Assembly (NCBI RefSeq): GCF_018388445.1 | Contig: NZ_CP074405.1 | Span: forward strand, 1,116,001-1,180,000 | Direction of reading: 5' to 3' | Origin: Cellulomonas wangleii | GTDB taxonomy: Bacteria > Actinomycetota > Actinomycetes > Actinomycetales > Cellulomonadaceae | DNA: 64,000 nucleotides | Shown here: positions 27,270-36,697 of the stretch, piece after piece | How positions within the stretch are numbered: position 1 is the first letter of the stretch | Layout: every line of letters starts with the position of its first letter | The notes under the pieces: generated by a model | What the model was told of the DNA's origin: nothing | Databases searched by the model: none | Seen by the model: the letters and a program-made list of their open reading frames with translations, nothing else | Position numbers and translations under genes: made by a program

Positions 27270-28384
27270 CACCGACCCCTGACGGGCAGGACCTCGACGA
27301 GACGCTGCGCGCGCTGCCGAAGGTCCTGCTGCACGACCACCTCGACGGCGGGCTGCGCCCGGAGACGATGATCGAGCTGTCCGCCGCGATCGGCCACGAG
27401 CTGCCGACGACGGACCCGCAGGCCCTCGGGCGCTGGTTCGTCGAGGCGGCCGGCTCGGGCTCGCTGCCGCGGTACCTCGAGACGTTCACGCACACCCTGG
27501 CGGTCATGCAGACCGCCGAGGGGCTGCGCCGTGTGGCCCGGGAGGCCGTGCTCGACCTCGCTGCGGACGGCGTCGTGCACGCCGAGGAGCGGTACGCGCC
27601 CGAGCAGCACCTGGAGCGCGGCCTGACGCTGCAGCAGGTCGTCGACGCGGTGCGTGAGGGCTTCGCGCAGGGTGAGGCCGAGGCGCGGTCCGCCGGTCAC
27701 GAGATCCGGGTGGTGCAGGTCCTGTCCGCGATGCGGCAGGCGGACCGGTCCGACGAGATCGCCGCGCTCGCGCTGGCGAACCGGGACGCGGGCGTCGTGG
27801 GCTTCGACATCGCCGGACCGGAGGAGGGGTTCCCGCCGTCGCGGCACGCGGCCGCGTTCCGCGTCGTGCGCGACGCGAGCTTCCCGGCCACCGTGCACGC
27901 GGGTGAGGACGCGGGGCTCGACTCGATGGCGGAGGCGCTGCACGTCGCGGGCGCCGTCCGGCTGGGCCACGGCGTCCGGCTGGCCGACGACGTCCACGAG
28001 GGGCCCGACGGGTCGTGGCGGCTGGGGCTGCTGGCGCACTGGGTGCGCGACCGGCGCGTCCCGCTGGAGGTGTGCCCGTCGTCCAACCTGCAGACGGGCG
28101 CGGCCGCCTCGGTGGCGGCCCATCCCGTGACGCTGCTGCGTCGCGCCGGGTTCGAGGTCACCGTCAACACGGACAACCGCCTGCAGTCCGGCACGTCGCT
28201 GTCGCGCGAGCTGGGTCTGCTGGTGCGGGAGGCGGGGTGGACGCTCGACGACGTGGTCGACGTGACCGTGACCGCCGCCCGGCACACGTTCCTGCACCAG
28301 GACGAGCGCCACGCGCTCGTCGACCGCATCACCGGCCCGGCGGTCCCGCCGGGCGCAGCACGCCCCGGGAGGCACCGCGCATGA
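27266..28384 (+). CDS. add: Adenosine deaminase
   Basis: This 372-residue TIM-barrel zinc enzyme converts adenosine and deoxyadenosine to inosine forms. H23 and H25 in HDHLDGG bind zinc; TVHAGEDAG contributes the third His and the catalytic Glu region. LGHGVRL and [16 protein letters not shown] complete the active-site set. It uses HDHLDG where many ADAs have HxHLDG. It is coupled upstream to the small acidic ORF (GTGA) and downstream to deoC (ATGA). Confidence 0.94.
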   Translation: MTPTPDGQDLDETLRALPKVLLHDHLDGGLRPETMIELSAAIGHELPTTDPQALGRWFVEAAGSGSLPRYLETFTHTLAVMQTAEGLRRVAREAVLDLAADGVVHAEERYAPEQHLERGLTLQQVVDAVREGFAQGEAEARSAGHEIRVVQVLSAMRQADRSDEIAALALANRDAGVVGFDIAGPEEGFPPSRHAAAFRVVRDASFPATVHAGEDAGLDSMAEALHVAGAVRLGHGVRLADDVHEGPDGSWRLGLLAHWVRDRRVPLEVCPSSNLQTGAAASVAAHPVTLLRRAGFEVTVNTDNRLQSGTSLSRELGLLVREAGWTLDDVVDVTVTAARHTFLHQDERHALVDRITGPAVPPGAARPGRHRA

Positions 28385-29100
28385 CCACCGACGACACCCC
28401 GACCACGCACGTCCCCCTCGACGCCGTCGGCCTCGCACGCTTCGTCGACCACACGCTGCTCAAGCCGGAGGCCACGCGGGCCGACGTGGAGGCGCTGGTG
28501 GCCGAGGGCGTCGAGCTCGGGGTGTACTCCGTGTGCGTGTCGCCCTCGTTCCTGCCGCTGGAGATCCCCGTCGGTCTGGACGGTGCGCCGGACCTGCTGG
28601 TCGCGACGGTCTGCGGGTTCCCGTCGGGCAAGCACCACAGCGACGTCAAGGCGGCCGAGGCGGCGCGCGCGGTGGCGGACGGCGCCGCGGAGGTCGACAT
28701 GGTCATCGACGTGGGTGCCGCCAAGGAGCGTCGCTTCGTCGACGTCGGCCGCGACATCGCCGCCGTGCGCGCGGCCGTGCCCGCCCCGACCGTCCTGAAG
28801 GTCATCATCGAGTCCGCCGCGCTGACGGACGACGAGATCGTGCACGTCTGCGAGGCTGCGGAGGCCGCGGGTGCGGACTTCGTCAAGACGTCGACGGGCT
28901 TCCACCCGGCGGGCGGCGCCACGGTGCACGCCGTGCGGCTGATGTCGCGGACGGTCGGCGGCCGGCTGGGCGTCAAGGCGTCGGGCGGGATCCGGACGGC
29001 GGCGGACGCGCTCGCGATGATCGAGGCCGGGGCCACCCGGCTGGGGCTGTCGGGCACCGCATCCGTGCTCGCGGGCCTGACGGCGGACGGCGACTACTGA
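28381..29100 (+). CDS. deoC: Deoxyribose-phosphate aldolase
   Basis: This 239-residue class I aldolase splits 2-deoxyribose-5-phosphate into acetaldehyde and glyceraldehyde-3-phosphate. The Schiff-base lysine is K169 in [25 protein letters not shown] and VKASGGIRT are family motifs. It receives the product of DeoA and PNP after mutase action and connects salvage to glycolysis. The AdhE encoded at 51-54 kb could reduce the acetaldehyde or oxidise it to acetyl-CoA. It is the last gene of the salvage run. Confidence 0.95.
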   Translation: MTTDDTPTTHVPLDAVGLARFVDHTLLKPEATRADVEALVAEGVELGVYSVCVSPSFLPLEIPVGLDGAPDLLVATVCGFPSGKHHSDVKAAEAARAVADGAAEVDMVIDVGAAKERRFVDVGRDIAAVRAAVPAPTVLKVIIESAALTDDEIVHVCEAAEAAGADFVKTSTGFHPAGGATVHAVRLMSRTVGGRLGVKASGGIRTAADALAMIEAGATRLGLSGTASVLAGLTADGDY

Positions 29101-29185
29101 CCTCTCGGGTTCCGGCGCGATGAGAGAGGCGTGAGAATCTGCCGCTCGGTCGGGTGAATACCCGCTGATCCGGACGATTCGGGCG

Positions 29186-29215
29186 TTGACTGGTCCGCGG
29201 AGGGCAGACCATGGT
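29186..29215 (+). promoter_or_regulatory. Candidate promoter of the CBM2 protein gene
   Basis: TTGACT (29186-29191), 18 nt, CATGGT (29210-29215). A start near 29222 would leave a leader of about 107 nt. A small stem CGGGT-GAAT-ACCCG (29151-29164) lies just upstream in the same 228-bp gap and may end the deoC transcript. Confidence 0.35.
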
Positions 29216-29328
29216 GGACGGTCGTCCGGATAGCGCTCGCTCGACGCCGACCACGCAGGTCAGGAGCAGGTCCGCCCGGTCCACCCGGACCCCGACGGCG
29301 CGCACCGCCGGGAGGAGACGCACGCGGC

Positions 29329-31701
29329 ATGGGCCCGATCAGGCGCGGCACGGTCGTCGTGGCGCTCGTCGCGGCCTTCGTGCTGGGCGCGGCCCTGGCG
29401 AGCGCCCTCGGGGACCACGGGGCCGAGCGGCTCCGGCTCGCCGTCCCTGAGCCGTGGCGCGCCGCGTGGTCGGAGGCGCACGTGCTCGAGGGCGACCGGG
29501 TGGCGCTCGCGTGGGGCGGGCGCGCCGGGCCCGACCCGACCGCCGCGCCGGACGCCCTGCGGTTCGACCCGGACGTCGTCGTCGCCCAGCTCGAGGCGCT
29601 GCACGCGCTCGACGTCGACGAGGCCGGTCTGGGTGCGGACGAGGGGCCGCTGGCGGAGCACAAGCTCCTCGTCGTGGTCGACGGGACGTGGGCGCAGGGT
29701 CCGGGCGCCGCCACGCCCGTGGACCCGCCCGTGACCGCCGACGAGCCGTCCGGCGACCCGGTGCCGCCGACCCGGGGGGCGGTCGTCGACGGGATCGCGC
29801 TCCTGCGGGTGCAGCCCGCCGTGCTGGCGTCCTCCCTCGAGCCGGAGGTCGCCGCGGCCGCCGTCGCCGGTGCGACGGCGTCGGCCTCCGCCGCCGCGAC
29901 GCCGTCAGCCGCGGGTCCCGCCCCGACCGACGGTGCGGCGCGGTCCGCGGGGGTGCCGGTGCCGGCCGGTACGCCGTGGGAGCTCGCCCGGGGTGTCGCG
30001 GAGGCCCTGCAGCACCTCACCGCGGCGGCGCACCCCGGGCACGGCCTCACACCCGAGTCGGCGGCGACCCTGCGCACGGCGGCGTCCGCGTACCTGGCGA
30101 CGCTCGCGGTGCCAGGGGACCATGCCGACGTCTCGGACCACCTGCTCGCCCCGCACCTCGCCTGGGGCAGCGCACGCCAGGGTGCGGCGGGGTGGCTGCT
30201 GCTGCAGCACCTCGCCGACCGTTCGTCGCCGCGGCTCGTGGGCGACCTGTGGACCGGCTCCTCCGACACCGAGCACCTGCTCGGCGCGTACGTTCGGCTC
30301 ACGTCCTCCAACGCCGCGGCGCTCAACCGCCGGGTGACGCAGTACGCCATGCGCGTGGCCGTCGACGACCTCACGCCGGGCGGGCTGCACCAGGGCGTGG
30401 ACCCCGTCCTCGTCGCGCACCGCACCACGCCCGTGGAGGCCGTGGCGGACGACCCTTCGCACCACCGGGTGACCGGTACGTTCGCGCCGGGTGCGTACGG
30501 CTACACCGTGGTGCGGCTCGTGCCCGACGGGTCCGGCACCGACGTGCGGGTGCGCGTGCGCGGGCACGTCGGCAGCGGGGCGGGGGAGCACCCCGGCTGG
30601 AGCTTCGGGCTCGTCGCGGTCGGGCCGGGCGGCCCGCGGTACAGCCCCGTCACGGAGGCCACCGACGGTGAGCTGCGCCTCGCGCTGCGCGCCGGCGAGG
30701 ACGAGGTGTACCTCGTGGTCACGGCTACGCCGACCGAGGTGGTCGCCTCGGGGCTGGAGACGTTCCCCCGGACCGCCCGCTACCCCTACGAGTTCCGGGT
30801 CGCGGGCGCGACGGTGTCCGACCCCGTCGCCGACCTCGCCGCCGAGGGCGGCCACCGGCACCCGCACGGGGGCGGCTGGGTCGACGACACCGCGCGCGTC
30901 GACCCTGCCGCGTACGTCGCGACGGGTGCCGTGGTGCGGGGCGACGCCGTCGTCGGCCCGGGAGTGCGTCTCGAGGGGCGCGCGTGGGTGGAGGGCGGCG
31001 CCGAGCTCACGGGCGACGTGGTCGTGCGCGACGTCGCACGGGTGCTGGGATCGGCGCGGCTGTCGGGCGAGGTCGTGCTGGGAGGTGACGCCGTCGTCGG
31101 GTTCACGTGCGACGCCGGCGCCTACACCGCCTACCGCCCGGGCGCGGTCTGCGACCCGTCCGCGGTGGACACCGACGTGAACCCCGTCGTGCCGCCCTTC
31201 GCCCCGGGGGAGACGACCCTCAGCGACGGACTGCCCACGGTGACGCCGTCGAGCGGGCCGACGCCCGAGGCCGGCCCGGAGCCGTCCGTCACGTCCCCGT
31301 CGCGTCCGGCGGCGGCGACGCCGCCCGCCGCTGCACCACCCTCGGACGGGGCGCAGCCGGGCGTGGCGGCGCCGCCGGCGGCCGTGCCCGCGGGCGCCTG
31401 CACCGCCACCTACGAGGTGGTGACCTCGTGGCCGGGCGGCATGCAGGCCCAGGTCACCGTGACCGCCACGACGTCGGGGGTCCGCGGCTGGGTGCTCACC
31501 TGGACGCAGCCCGACGGGCTGGAGATCACCGAGCAGTGGGCCGCGGAGATCACCCGCAGCGGGAGCACGGTGACGGCGGAGAACATGCCGTGGAACGGCA
31601 TCATCGAGGACGGGGGCAGCGTGACGTTCGGTTTCAACGGCACGGCCGCGAGCGACACCGCCCGGTCCGTCCCGCAGGTGCGCTGCACGCGTACCGGCTG
31701 A
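29329..31701 (+). CDS. Secreted DUF6055-like / left-handed beta-helix / CBM2 protein
   Basis: This 790-residue protein is apparently exported: an N-terminal hydrophobic segment (about 8-27) could be a signal peptide. Residues ~216-350 resemble the DUF6055/Svx group (WELARGVAEALQ, then the LGAYVRLTSSNAAALN and YAMRVAVDDL segments), but the expected histidines of the HGxxH-like site are absent. A beta-rich domain follows (~380-500), then hexapeptide repeats (~517-591: VDDTARV, ATGAVV, GDAVVGPGVRLEG) typical of left-handed beta-helices. A Pro/Ser linker leads to a family-2 cellulose-binding module at 691-786, with the bracketing C691 and C786, conserved Trp residues, and NMPWNGIIEDGG. It should bind cellulose or chitin. 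The enzymatic activity, if any, is unknown. Confidence 0.75.
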   Translation: MGPIRRGTVVVALVAAFVLGAALASALGDHGAERLRLAVPEPWRAAWSEAHVLEGDRVALAWGGRAGPDPTAAPDALRFDPDVVVAQLEALHALDVDEAGLGADEGPLAEHKLLVVVDGTWAQGPGAATPVDPPVTADEPSGDPVPPTRGAVVDGIALLRVQPAVLASSLEPEVAAAAVAGATASASAAATPSAAGPAPTDGAARSAGVPVPAGTPWELARGVAEALQHLTAAAHPGHGLTPESAATLRTAASAYLATLAVPGDHADVSDHLLAPHLAWGSARQGAAGWLLLQHLADRSSPRLVGDLWTGSSDTEHLLGAYVRLTSSNAAALNRRVTQYAMRVAVDDLTPGGLHQGVDPVLVAHRTTPVEAVADDPSHHRVTGTFAPGAYGYTVVRLVPDGSGTDVRVRVRGHVGSGAGEHPGWSFGLVAVGPGGPRYSPVTEATDGELRLALRAGEDEVYLVVTATPTEVVASGLETFPRTARYPYEFRVAGATVSDPVADLAAEGGHRHPHGGGWVDDTARVDPAAYVATGAVVRGDAVVGPGVRLEGRAWVEGGAELTGDVVVRDVARVLGSARLSGEVVLGGDAVVGFTCDAGAYTAYRPGAVCDPSAVDTDVNPVVPPFAPGETTLSDGLPTVTPSSGPTPEAGPEPSVTSPSRPAAATPPAAAPPSDGAQPGVAAPPAAVPAGACTATYEVVTSWPGGMQAQVTVTATTSGVRGWVLTWTQPDGLEITEQWAAEITRSGSTVTAENMPWNGIIEDGGSVTFGFNGTAASDTARSVPQVRCTRTG

Positions 31702-31714
31702 GGCCCCCACGCAC

Positions 31715-31747
31715 CCGGTCGAGCGGCGGACGCCGCCGCTCGACCGG
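31715..31747. terminator. Bidirectional terminator hairpin
   Basis: CCGGTCGAGCGGCGG / CCGCCGCTCGACCGG is a perfect 15-bp stem with a 3-nt loop. It sits in the 46-bp gap between the convergent CBM2 and phosphohexomutase genes. Confidence 0.75.
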
Positions 31748-33682
31748 TCAGCTCCCGTCCAGGCCCAGCGCGGTCCGCACGTCGGCCGCCAGGTGGTCCA
31801 GGCGCTCGCGTGCCGTGCGGTGCGCGGTGTCGAGGGCGCCACGGTCCGCGTCGGCGGCGACGGGGACGACGACCTCGAGGTAGGCCTTGACCTTGGGCTC
31901 GGTGCCCGACGGGCGCACGACCACCCGCGTGCCGTCGGCCGTGAGGAGCCGCAGCCCGTCGGTCGGGGGCAGCCCGCCGCGGTCGTCGTCGGTGCCGGCG
32001 GCCAGGTCCACGACCTCGACCACGGGCGAGCCGGCCAGCTGCGCCGGCGGCCGCTCCCGCAGCGCGGACATCGTCGCGCCGATGCGGCTGAGGTCGGCGA
32101 ACCGCGCGCTGACCTGCCCGGTCGCGTGCAGGCCGTGGGCGCGGGCCAGGTCGTCCAGCGCGTCGACGAGAGTGCGGCCCTCCGCCGCCAGGCGGGCGGC
32201 CAGGTCGCACACCCGCACGGCGGCCGACATGCCGTCCTTGTCACGCACGTGCGCGGGGTCGACGCAGTACCCCAGCGCCTCCTCGTACCCGAAGACCAGA
32301 CCGTCGACGCGGGAGATCCACTTGAAGCCGGTGAGCGTCGAGGCGAACCGCAGCCCGGCGTCGGCGGCGATCGCCGCCAGCAGGCGCGACGACACGATCG
32401 AGCACGCGAGCGTCGGTGCCGCGCCGTCGGGGCGGTCGTCCGCGCGCACCCGGGCGGCCGCGTCGGCGCCCAGCAGGGCACCGACCTCGTCGCCGGTGAG
32501 CATGCGCCAGCCGTCGGCCTGCGGGGTCTCCGGCCCGCGGGCGGGCACGTGCGCGCGGGGGTCGATCAGGGCGAGGGCGCACCGGTCGGCGTCGGGGTCG
32601 ACCGCCACGACGAGGTCGGCCCGCATCGCGGCGGCCAGCGCCAGCGCGAGGTCGGTCGCGCCCGGCTCCTCGGGGTTGGGGAAGGCGACCGTGGGGAAGT
32701 CGGGGTCCGGCTCCGCCTGCTCAGGCACCAGGGTGACGTCGGTGAAGCCCGCACGCGTCAGGACGTCGCGCGTCAGGGCGCCGCCCACGCCGTGCAGCGG
32801 GGTCACGACGACCTTCAGCCGGGCGCGGTGGTCCGGGTCGCCGCCCGGGGCGACGGCGGCGGCGTCGGCGGCGTACGCCTCGACCACGTCCTCGCCGAGG
32901 ACGGTCCAGCCGGACGCGGCGCGCGGCACGGACGCGACCGACGGCACGCGGGCGATCGCCGCCGCGATGGCGGTGTCCGCGGGCGGCACGATCTGGGCGC
33001 CCTGCCCGGCGCCGGTGACGACGCGCCCGCCGAGGTACACCTTGTACCCGTTGTCCTGCGGCGGGTTGTGCGATGCGGTCACCATGACGCCGGCGTCGGC
33101 CCCGAACCGCCGGACGGCCGAGGCGAGCACCGGGGTCGGCAGCGGCCGCGGCAGCAGCAGCACGTCGATCCCGACCGCCGTCATGACCGCCGCGGTGTCG
33201 AGCGCGAACGTGTGCGAGTTGTGGCGCGCGTCGTAACCGACGACCACGCGGGGCGGCGGGGTCGCACCCTCGAGCTCACCGGTGAGGAAGTCCGCCAGCC
33301 CCGCCGCGGCGCGGATCACGACGGCGCGGTTCATGCGGTGCGGTCCGCCGCCCAGCTCACCGCGCAGACCCGCGGTGCCGAACTGCAGGAGCCCGCTGAA
33401 CCGGTCCTCGAGGTCGGCGCGGGCGGCCTGCGCCTCCTGGCGTGCCAGGTCGGCCACCGGTCCGTCGTCACCGGGCTCGGGCGTGTCCCGCGCGGTCTGC
33501 AGCAGCGACGTCAGCTCGTCGGCCGTCCGCGGGTCCGGGTCGTCGGCCACCCAGGCCCCGACCCGGCGCACCAGGTCGTCCCAGGCGTCGTCCTCCACCG
33601 GGTCGGCGGCGGGGTTCCGGTCGGTCGCGGCCGGCGCCGGGGCGTCCCCGCGCAGCACGTCGTCGTTGTCCGTGGCGCTCAC
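31748..33682 (-). CDS. Phosphohexomutase (phosphomannomutase/phosphoglucomutase, PmmB-like)
   Basis: This 644-residue alpha-D-phosphohexomutase has its phosphoserine in TASHNPPQDNGYK, a metal-binding loop DPDADR, and the phosphate-binding loop RPSGTEPKVKAY near the C-terminus. It is longer than classic PMM and resembles the PGM2/phosphopentomutase-like branch, so ribose-1-phosphate or deoxyribose-1-phosphate isomerisation is plausible. That would close the path from PNP and DeoA to DeoC. The homologue Rv3308 sits in the same cluster. The GTG at 33682 is preferred over upstream starts because TAGGTT lies 7 nt before it. Confidence 0.88.
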   Translation of the reverse strand: MSATDNDDVLRGDAPAPAATDRNPAADPVEDDAWDDLVRRVGAWVADDPDPRTADELTSLLQTARDTPEPGDDGPVADLARQEAQAARADLEDRFSGLLQFGTAGLRGELGGGPHRMNRAVVIRAAAGLADFLTGELEGATPPPRVVVGYDARHNSHTFALDTAAVMTAVGIDVLLLPRPLPTPVLASAVRRFGADAGVMVTASHNPPQDNGYKVYLGGRVVTGAGQGAQIVPPADTAIAAAIARVPSVASVPRAASGWTVLGEDVVEAYAADAAAVAPGGDPDHRARLKVVVTPLHGVGGALTRDVLTRAGFTDVTLVPEQAEPDPDFPTVAFPNPEEPGATDLALALAAAMRADLVVAVDPDADRCALALIDPRAHVPARGPETPQADGWRMLTGDEVGALLGADAAARVRADDRPDGAAPTLACSIVSSRLLAAIAADAGLRFASTLTGFKWISRVDGLVFGYEEALGYCVDPAHVRDKDGMSAAVRVCDLAARLAAEGRTLVDALDDLARAHGLHATGQVSARFADLSRIGATMSALRERPPAQLAGSPVVEVVDLAAGTDDDRGGLPPTDGLRLLTADGTRVVVRPSGTEPKVKAYLEVVVPVAADADRGALDTAHRTARERLDHLAADVRTALGLDGS

Positions 33683-33689
33683 GGACACC

Positions 33690-33695
33690 AACCTA
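33690..33695 (-). promoter_or_regulatory. -10 box TAGGTT of the phosphohexomutase gene (leaderless)
   Basis: Minus strand TAGGTT, 7 nt, GTG 33682. Confidence 0.5.
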
Positions 33696-33734
33696 CTGGC
33701 GGGGCCACGGCCCGGCACCGTCACCGCGTGCGCC

Positions 33735-34610
33735 TCACAACCGCCGCACGACCTCCGCGAGCAGCGCGCTGATGCGCGGCCCGGCGGCGCGTCCGGCCTC
33801 GAGGACCTCGGCGTGGTCGAGCGGCTCCGGGCTGATGCCCGCGGCCAGGTTGGTCACCAGCGAGATGCCGAGCACCTCGAGACCCGCGTGGCGGGCGGCG
33901 ATGGCCTCCAGGGTGGTGGACATGCCGACGAGGTCGCCCCCGAGGCGGCCGGCCATGGCGACCTCCGCGGGCGTCTCGTAGTGCGGGCCGGGGAACTGCA
34001 CGTACACGCCCTCGTCGAGCGACGCGTCGACCTCCCGCGCCACGGCACGCAGCCGGGACGAGTACAGGTCGGTGAGGTCCACGAAGGTCGCGCCCTCGAG
34101 CGGCGACGTCGCCGTGAGGTTGATGTGGTCGCGGATCAGCACGGGCGTGCCCGGCCCCCACGCCAGGTTCAGGCCGCCGCAGCCGTTGGTGAGCACCACC
34201 GTCGACGCACCCGTGGCCGCGGCGGTCCGCACGCCGTGCACGACGCGACGCACGCCGCGCCCCTCGTACAGGTGGGTGCGCGAGCCCAGCACCAGCGCGT
34301 ACCGGTCGGGCCGGGTGCCGTCACCCGCGATCCGCACCGAGCGCAGCATGCCGACGTGGCCCGCCACCGCGGCCCGCGTGAACCCGGGGACCTCGTGGCT
34401 CGGGATCTCGGTGACGGTCTCGCCGAGCAGGTCCGCCGCACCGCCCCACCCGGAGCCCAGCACGAGTGCGACGTCGTGCCGCGCGACGCCGGTGCGCTGC
34501 GCGATCACCTCCGCCGCGAGTCGTGCCACGTCGAAGGGGTCGGTCGTCGGGTCGTCGAGGCTGGGCAGCGCGCCACCGGTGAGGTCGCGGGCGGGGGAGA
34601 CGTCGGTCAT
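33735..34610 (-). CDS. Purine-nucleoside phosphorylase (trimeric type)
   Basis: This 291-residue enzyme cleaves inosine, guanosine and their deoxy forms with phosphate. LVLGSGWGG is the phosphate loop, SRTHLYEG carries the conserved His, TNGCGGLN and [15 protein letters not shown] bind base and ribose, and [15 protein letters not shown] is the low-molecular-mass PNP signature. It shares a divergent promoter region with the LpdA-like gene. With Add it forms the purine branch of salvage. The homologue Rv3307 has the same neighbours. Confidence 0.94.
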   Translation of the reverse strand: MTDVSPARDLTGGALPSLDDPTTDPFDVARLAAEVIAQRTGVARHDVALVLGSGWGGAADLLGETVTEIPSHEVPGFTRAAVAGHVGMLRSVRIAGDGTRPDRYALVLGSRTHLYEGRGVRRVVHGVRTAAATGASTVVLTNGCGGLNLAWGPGTPVLIRDHINLTATSPLEGATFVDLTDLYSSRLRAVAREVDASLDEGVYVQFPGPHYETPAEVAMAGRLGGDLVGMSTTLEAIAARHAGLEVLGISLVTNLAAGISPEPLDHAEVLEAGRAAGPRISALLAEVVRRL

Positions 34611-34616
34611 GGGAAC

Positions 34617-34622
34617 AGGCTA
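34617..34622 (-). promoter_or_regulatory. -10 box TAGCCT of the PNP gene (leaderless)
   Basis: Minus strand TAGCCT, 6 nt, ATG 34610. It lies back-to-back with the -10 box of the divergent gene only 17 bp away. Confidence 0.5.
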
Positions 34623-34639
34623 ACCACGTGCCGGCCGGG

Positions 34640-34645
34640 CAGGAT
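34640..34645 (+). promoter_or_regulatory. -10 box CAGGAT of the LpdA-like gene (leaderless)
   Basis: CAGGAT, 7 nt, GTG 34653; first base differs from TAnnnT. Confidence 0.4.
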
Positions 34646-34652
34646 GGGGCCC

Positions 34653-36179
34653 GTGACCAGCGAGCAGACCTCCGCAGCCCCCGACCAGCCGCAGGTGCCG
34701 GCCGTCACCGCCGCCTCGACCGTGCGCGACGCACCGGACGACCCGCCCGCCGGGCACGTCGTGATCGTGGGCGGCGGACCGGGCGGCTACGAGGCGGCGC
34801 TCGTCGCTCGACGCCTCGGCGCGCGCGTGACCGTGGTCGAGCGCGCGGGCCTCGGCGGCGCGGCCGTCCTCACCGACGTCGTGCCGTCCAAGACGCTCAT
34901 CGCGACGGCCGAGTGGATGACGATCGCCGACCGCGCACCCGAGCTGGGCATCCGGCTGGACGCGCTCGCGGCCGTCGGCGCCGGTGCGTCCGGCGCCGGC
35001 CCCGGGACCGCGCTGCGCCACAGCATCGACCTGCGGGCGGTCAACGCCCGGGTCAAGGCGCTGGCGAGCGCGCAGTCCGACGACATCCGGGCGCGCCTGG
35101 CGCGCGAGGGCGTCGACGTCGTCACCGGCACCGGTCGACTGCTCGACCCGGGACGCGTGGCCGTGACCGGTGAGGACGGCCGGGAGCACGAGCTCGCGGC
35201 CGACGTGGTGCTGCTGGCGACCGGTGCCACGCCGCGGGTGCTGCCCGACGCGCGCCCGGACGGCGAGCGGATCCTCACGTGGACGGAGATGTACGACCTC
35301 GACGAGCTGCCGGAGCGGCTGGTCGTCGTCGGGTCCGGTGTGACGGGGGCGGAGTTCGCCGGTGCGTACACGTCGCTCGGCGCGGACGTCGTCCTGGTGT
35401 CGAGCCGCGACCGGGTGCTGCCGGGCGAGGACGCCGACGCCGCGGAGCTCATCGAGCGGATCTTCACCCAGCGCGGCATGACCGTGATGTCGCGCTCGCG
35501 CGCGTCGGCCGCGCGCCGGACGGCCGACGGCGTCGTCGTGACCCTGGAGGACGGCCGCACGGTGGAGGGCTCGCACGTGCTCTTCGCGGTGGGCTCGGTG
35601 CCCACCACGCGCGGGCTCGGGCTCGAGGAGGCCGGCGTGCGCGTGACGCCGTCCGGGCACGTCGAGGTCGACAAGGTCTCGCGCACCAACGTGCGCGGCG
35701 TGTACGCGGCCGGCGACTGCACCGGCGTGCTGCCGCTGGCGTCCGTCGCGGCCACGCAGGGGCGCATCGCCATGTCCCACGCGCTGGGCGACGCGGTCCG
35801 ACCGCTGTCGCTGCGGGGCATCTCGGCCAACATCTTCACGGCGCCCGAGATCGCGACGGTGGGGCTCTCGGAGGCACGGCTGCGCGAGACGGGGACGCAC
35901 TACCGCACCAGCACGCTCCCGCTGTCGCGCAACCCGCGCGCCAAGATGCTGGGCGTGCGCGACGGGTTCGTGAAGATCTTCGCCCACGCGGGCACCGGCA
36001 CGATCCTGGGCGCCGTGGTGGTGGGCCCGCGGGCGAGCGAGTCGATCTTCCCGCTCACCCTGGCCGTCACGCACCGGCTCACGGCCGACCAGGTCGCGGA
36101 GGCCTCCACGGTGTACCCGTCGATGTCGGGGACGATCGCCGAGGTGGCGCGCATGCTCCACCAGCGGGCGATCGACTGA
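34653..36179 (+). CDS. NAD(P)H-quinone reductase of the LpdA type (dihydrolipoamide dehydrogenase-like flavoprotein)
   Basis: This 508-residue protein belongs to the pyridine nucleotide-disulfide oxidoreductase family, with FAD-binding VVIVGGGPGGYEAA, an NAD(P)-binding segment LVVVGSGVTGAEFAG and YAAGDCTG. The redox Cys-x4-Cys pair is absent: the site reads GLGGAAVLTDVVPSKTL. That loss defines the LpdA (Rv3303c) group, which reduces quinones instead of lipoamide. The usual catalytic His-Glu end is also altered. About 40 disordered residues precede the FAD domain. The GTG is supported by the -10 box 7 nt upstream. It lies next to PNP as in Mycobacterium. Confidence 0.88.
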   Translation: MTSEQTSAAPDQPQVPAVTAASTVRDAPDDPPAGHVVIVGGGPGGYEAALVARRLGARVTVVERAGLGGAAVLTDVVPSKTLIATAEWMTIADRAPELGIRLDALAAVGAGASGAGPGTALRHSIDLRAVNARVKALASAQSDDIRARLAREGVDVVTGTGRLLDPGRVAVTGEDGREHELAADVVLLATGATPRVLPDARPDGERILTWTEMYDLDELPERLVVVGSGVTGAEFAGAYTSLGADVVLVSSRDRVLPGEDADAAELIERIFTQRGMTVMSRSRASAARRTADGVVVTLEDGRTVEGSHVLFAVGSVPTTRGLGLEEAGVRVTPSGHVEVDKVSRTNVRGVYAAGDCTGVLPLASVAATQGRIAMSHALGDAVRPLSLRGISANIFTAPEIATVGLSEARLRETGTHYRTSTLPLSRNPRAKMLGVRDGFVKIFAHAGTGTILGAVVVGPRASESIFPLTLAVTHRLTADQVAEASTVYPSMSGTIAEVARMLHQRAID

Positions 36180-36184
36180 GGCGG

Positions 36185-36206
36185 CGCCCGGGCCGCGGGC
36201 CGGGCG
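36185..36206. terminator. Hairpin between convergent genes
   Basis: CGCCCGG / CCGGGCG, a 7-bp stem with an 8-nt loop, fills the 27-bp gap between the LpdA-like and NUDIX stops. Confidence 0.45.
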
Positions 36207-36650
36207 TCAGCCGTCGAGGCGCGCCCGCAGCAGCGGCCAGGCGTCGGCGAACGCCGGCAGCAGGTCCCGGTCGACGACCTCGTCGACCGGGACCCAGGCG
36301 ACCGTGATGCTCTCGGCGTCCGTCACGGCGGGCTCGACCGGGCCGCGGGCGTCGCCGAGCACGGTCGTGTACGCCCAGTCGGGGTGACGCAGCACGTGCT
36401 CGCCGCGCACCGCCACCGCCGCGGGGTCGACGCCCGCCTCCTCCTGCGCCTCGCGCAGCGCGGCCTGCGCCGCGGTCTCGTCGGGCTCGCGTGCGCCCCC
36501 TGGCAGGCCCCACGTGCCGCCCTGGTCGCTCCAGGGCGCGCGGTGCTGCAGCACGACGTCGGTGGCGCGTCCGGTGCCGTCACGCCGCACCAGCAGCAGC
36601 CCGGCGGCACCGTGCAGGCCCCAGTGGCGCCGCCCGCAGGCGCACTCCAC
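36207..36650 (-). CDS. NUDIX hydrolase with N-terminal zinc-ribbon-like motif
   Basis: The protein is 147 residues from the GTG at 36650. The Nudix box GGAREPDETAAQAALREAQEEAG is nearly canonical (G-x5-E-x7-R-E-x2-E-E-x-G), so it should hydrolyse a nucleoside diphosphate derivative. The start CACGRRHWGLHGAAGLLL is typical of an actinobacterial subgroup and may bind metal through the two Cys and the His. No ATG, GTG or TTG lies between this GTG and the accA stop. A CTG at 36701 overlaps the accA stop as CTGA and would add 17 residues, in the style of neighbouring overlaps, so the start is open. Confidence 0.82.
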   Translation of the reverse strand: MECACGRRHWGLHGAAGLLLVRRDGTGRATDVVLQHRAPWSDQGGTWGLPGGAREPDETAAQAALREAQEEAGVDPAAVAVRGEHVLRHPDWAYTTVLGDARGPVEPAVTDAESITVAWVPVDEVVDRDLLPAFADAWPLLRARLDG

Positions 36651-36697
36651 CCACCCGTCGCCGGGGCGACGGGGCTGCGGACCCGTGCGCGACGCGC

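Noticed and set aside
29101..29328. Possible c-di-AMP or c-di-GMP riboswitch before the CBM2 gene
   Set aside because: GGGTGAAT recalls part of the ydaO motif, but the gap is too short and lacks the other conserved blocks; I see only a small hairpin and a promoter-like pair.
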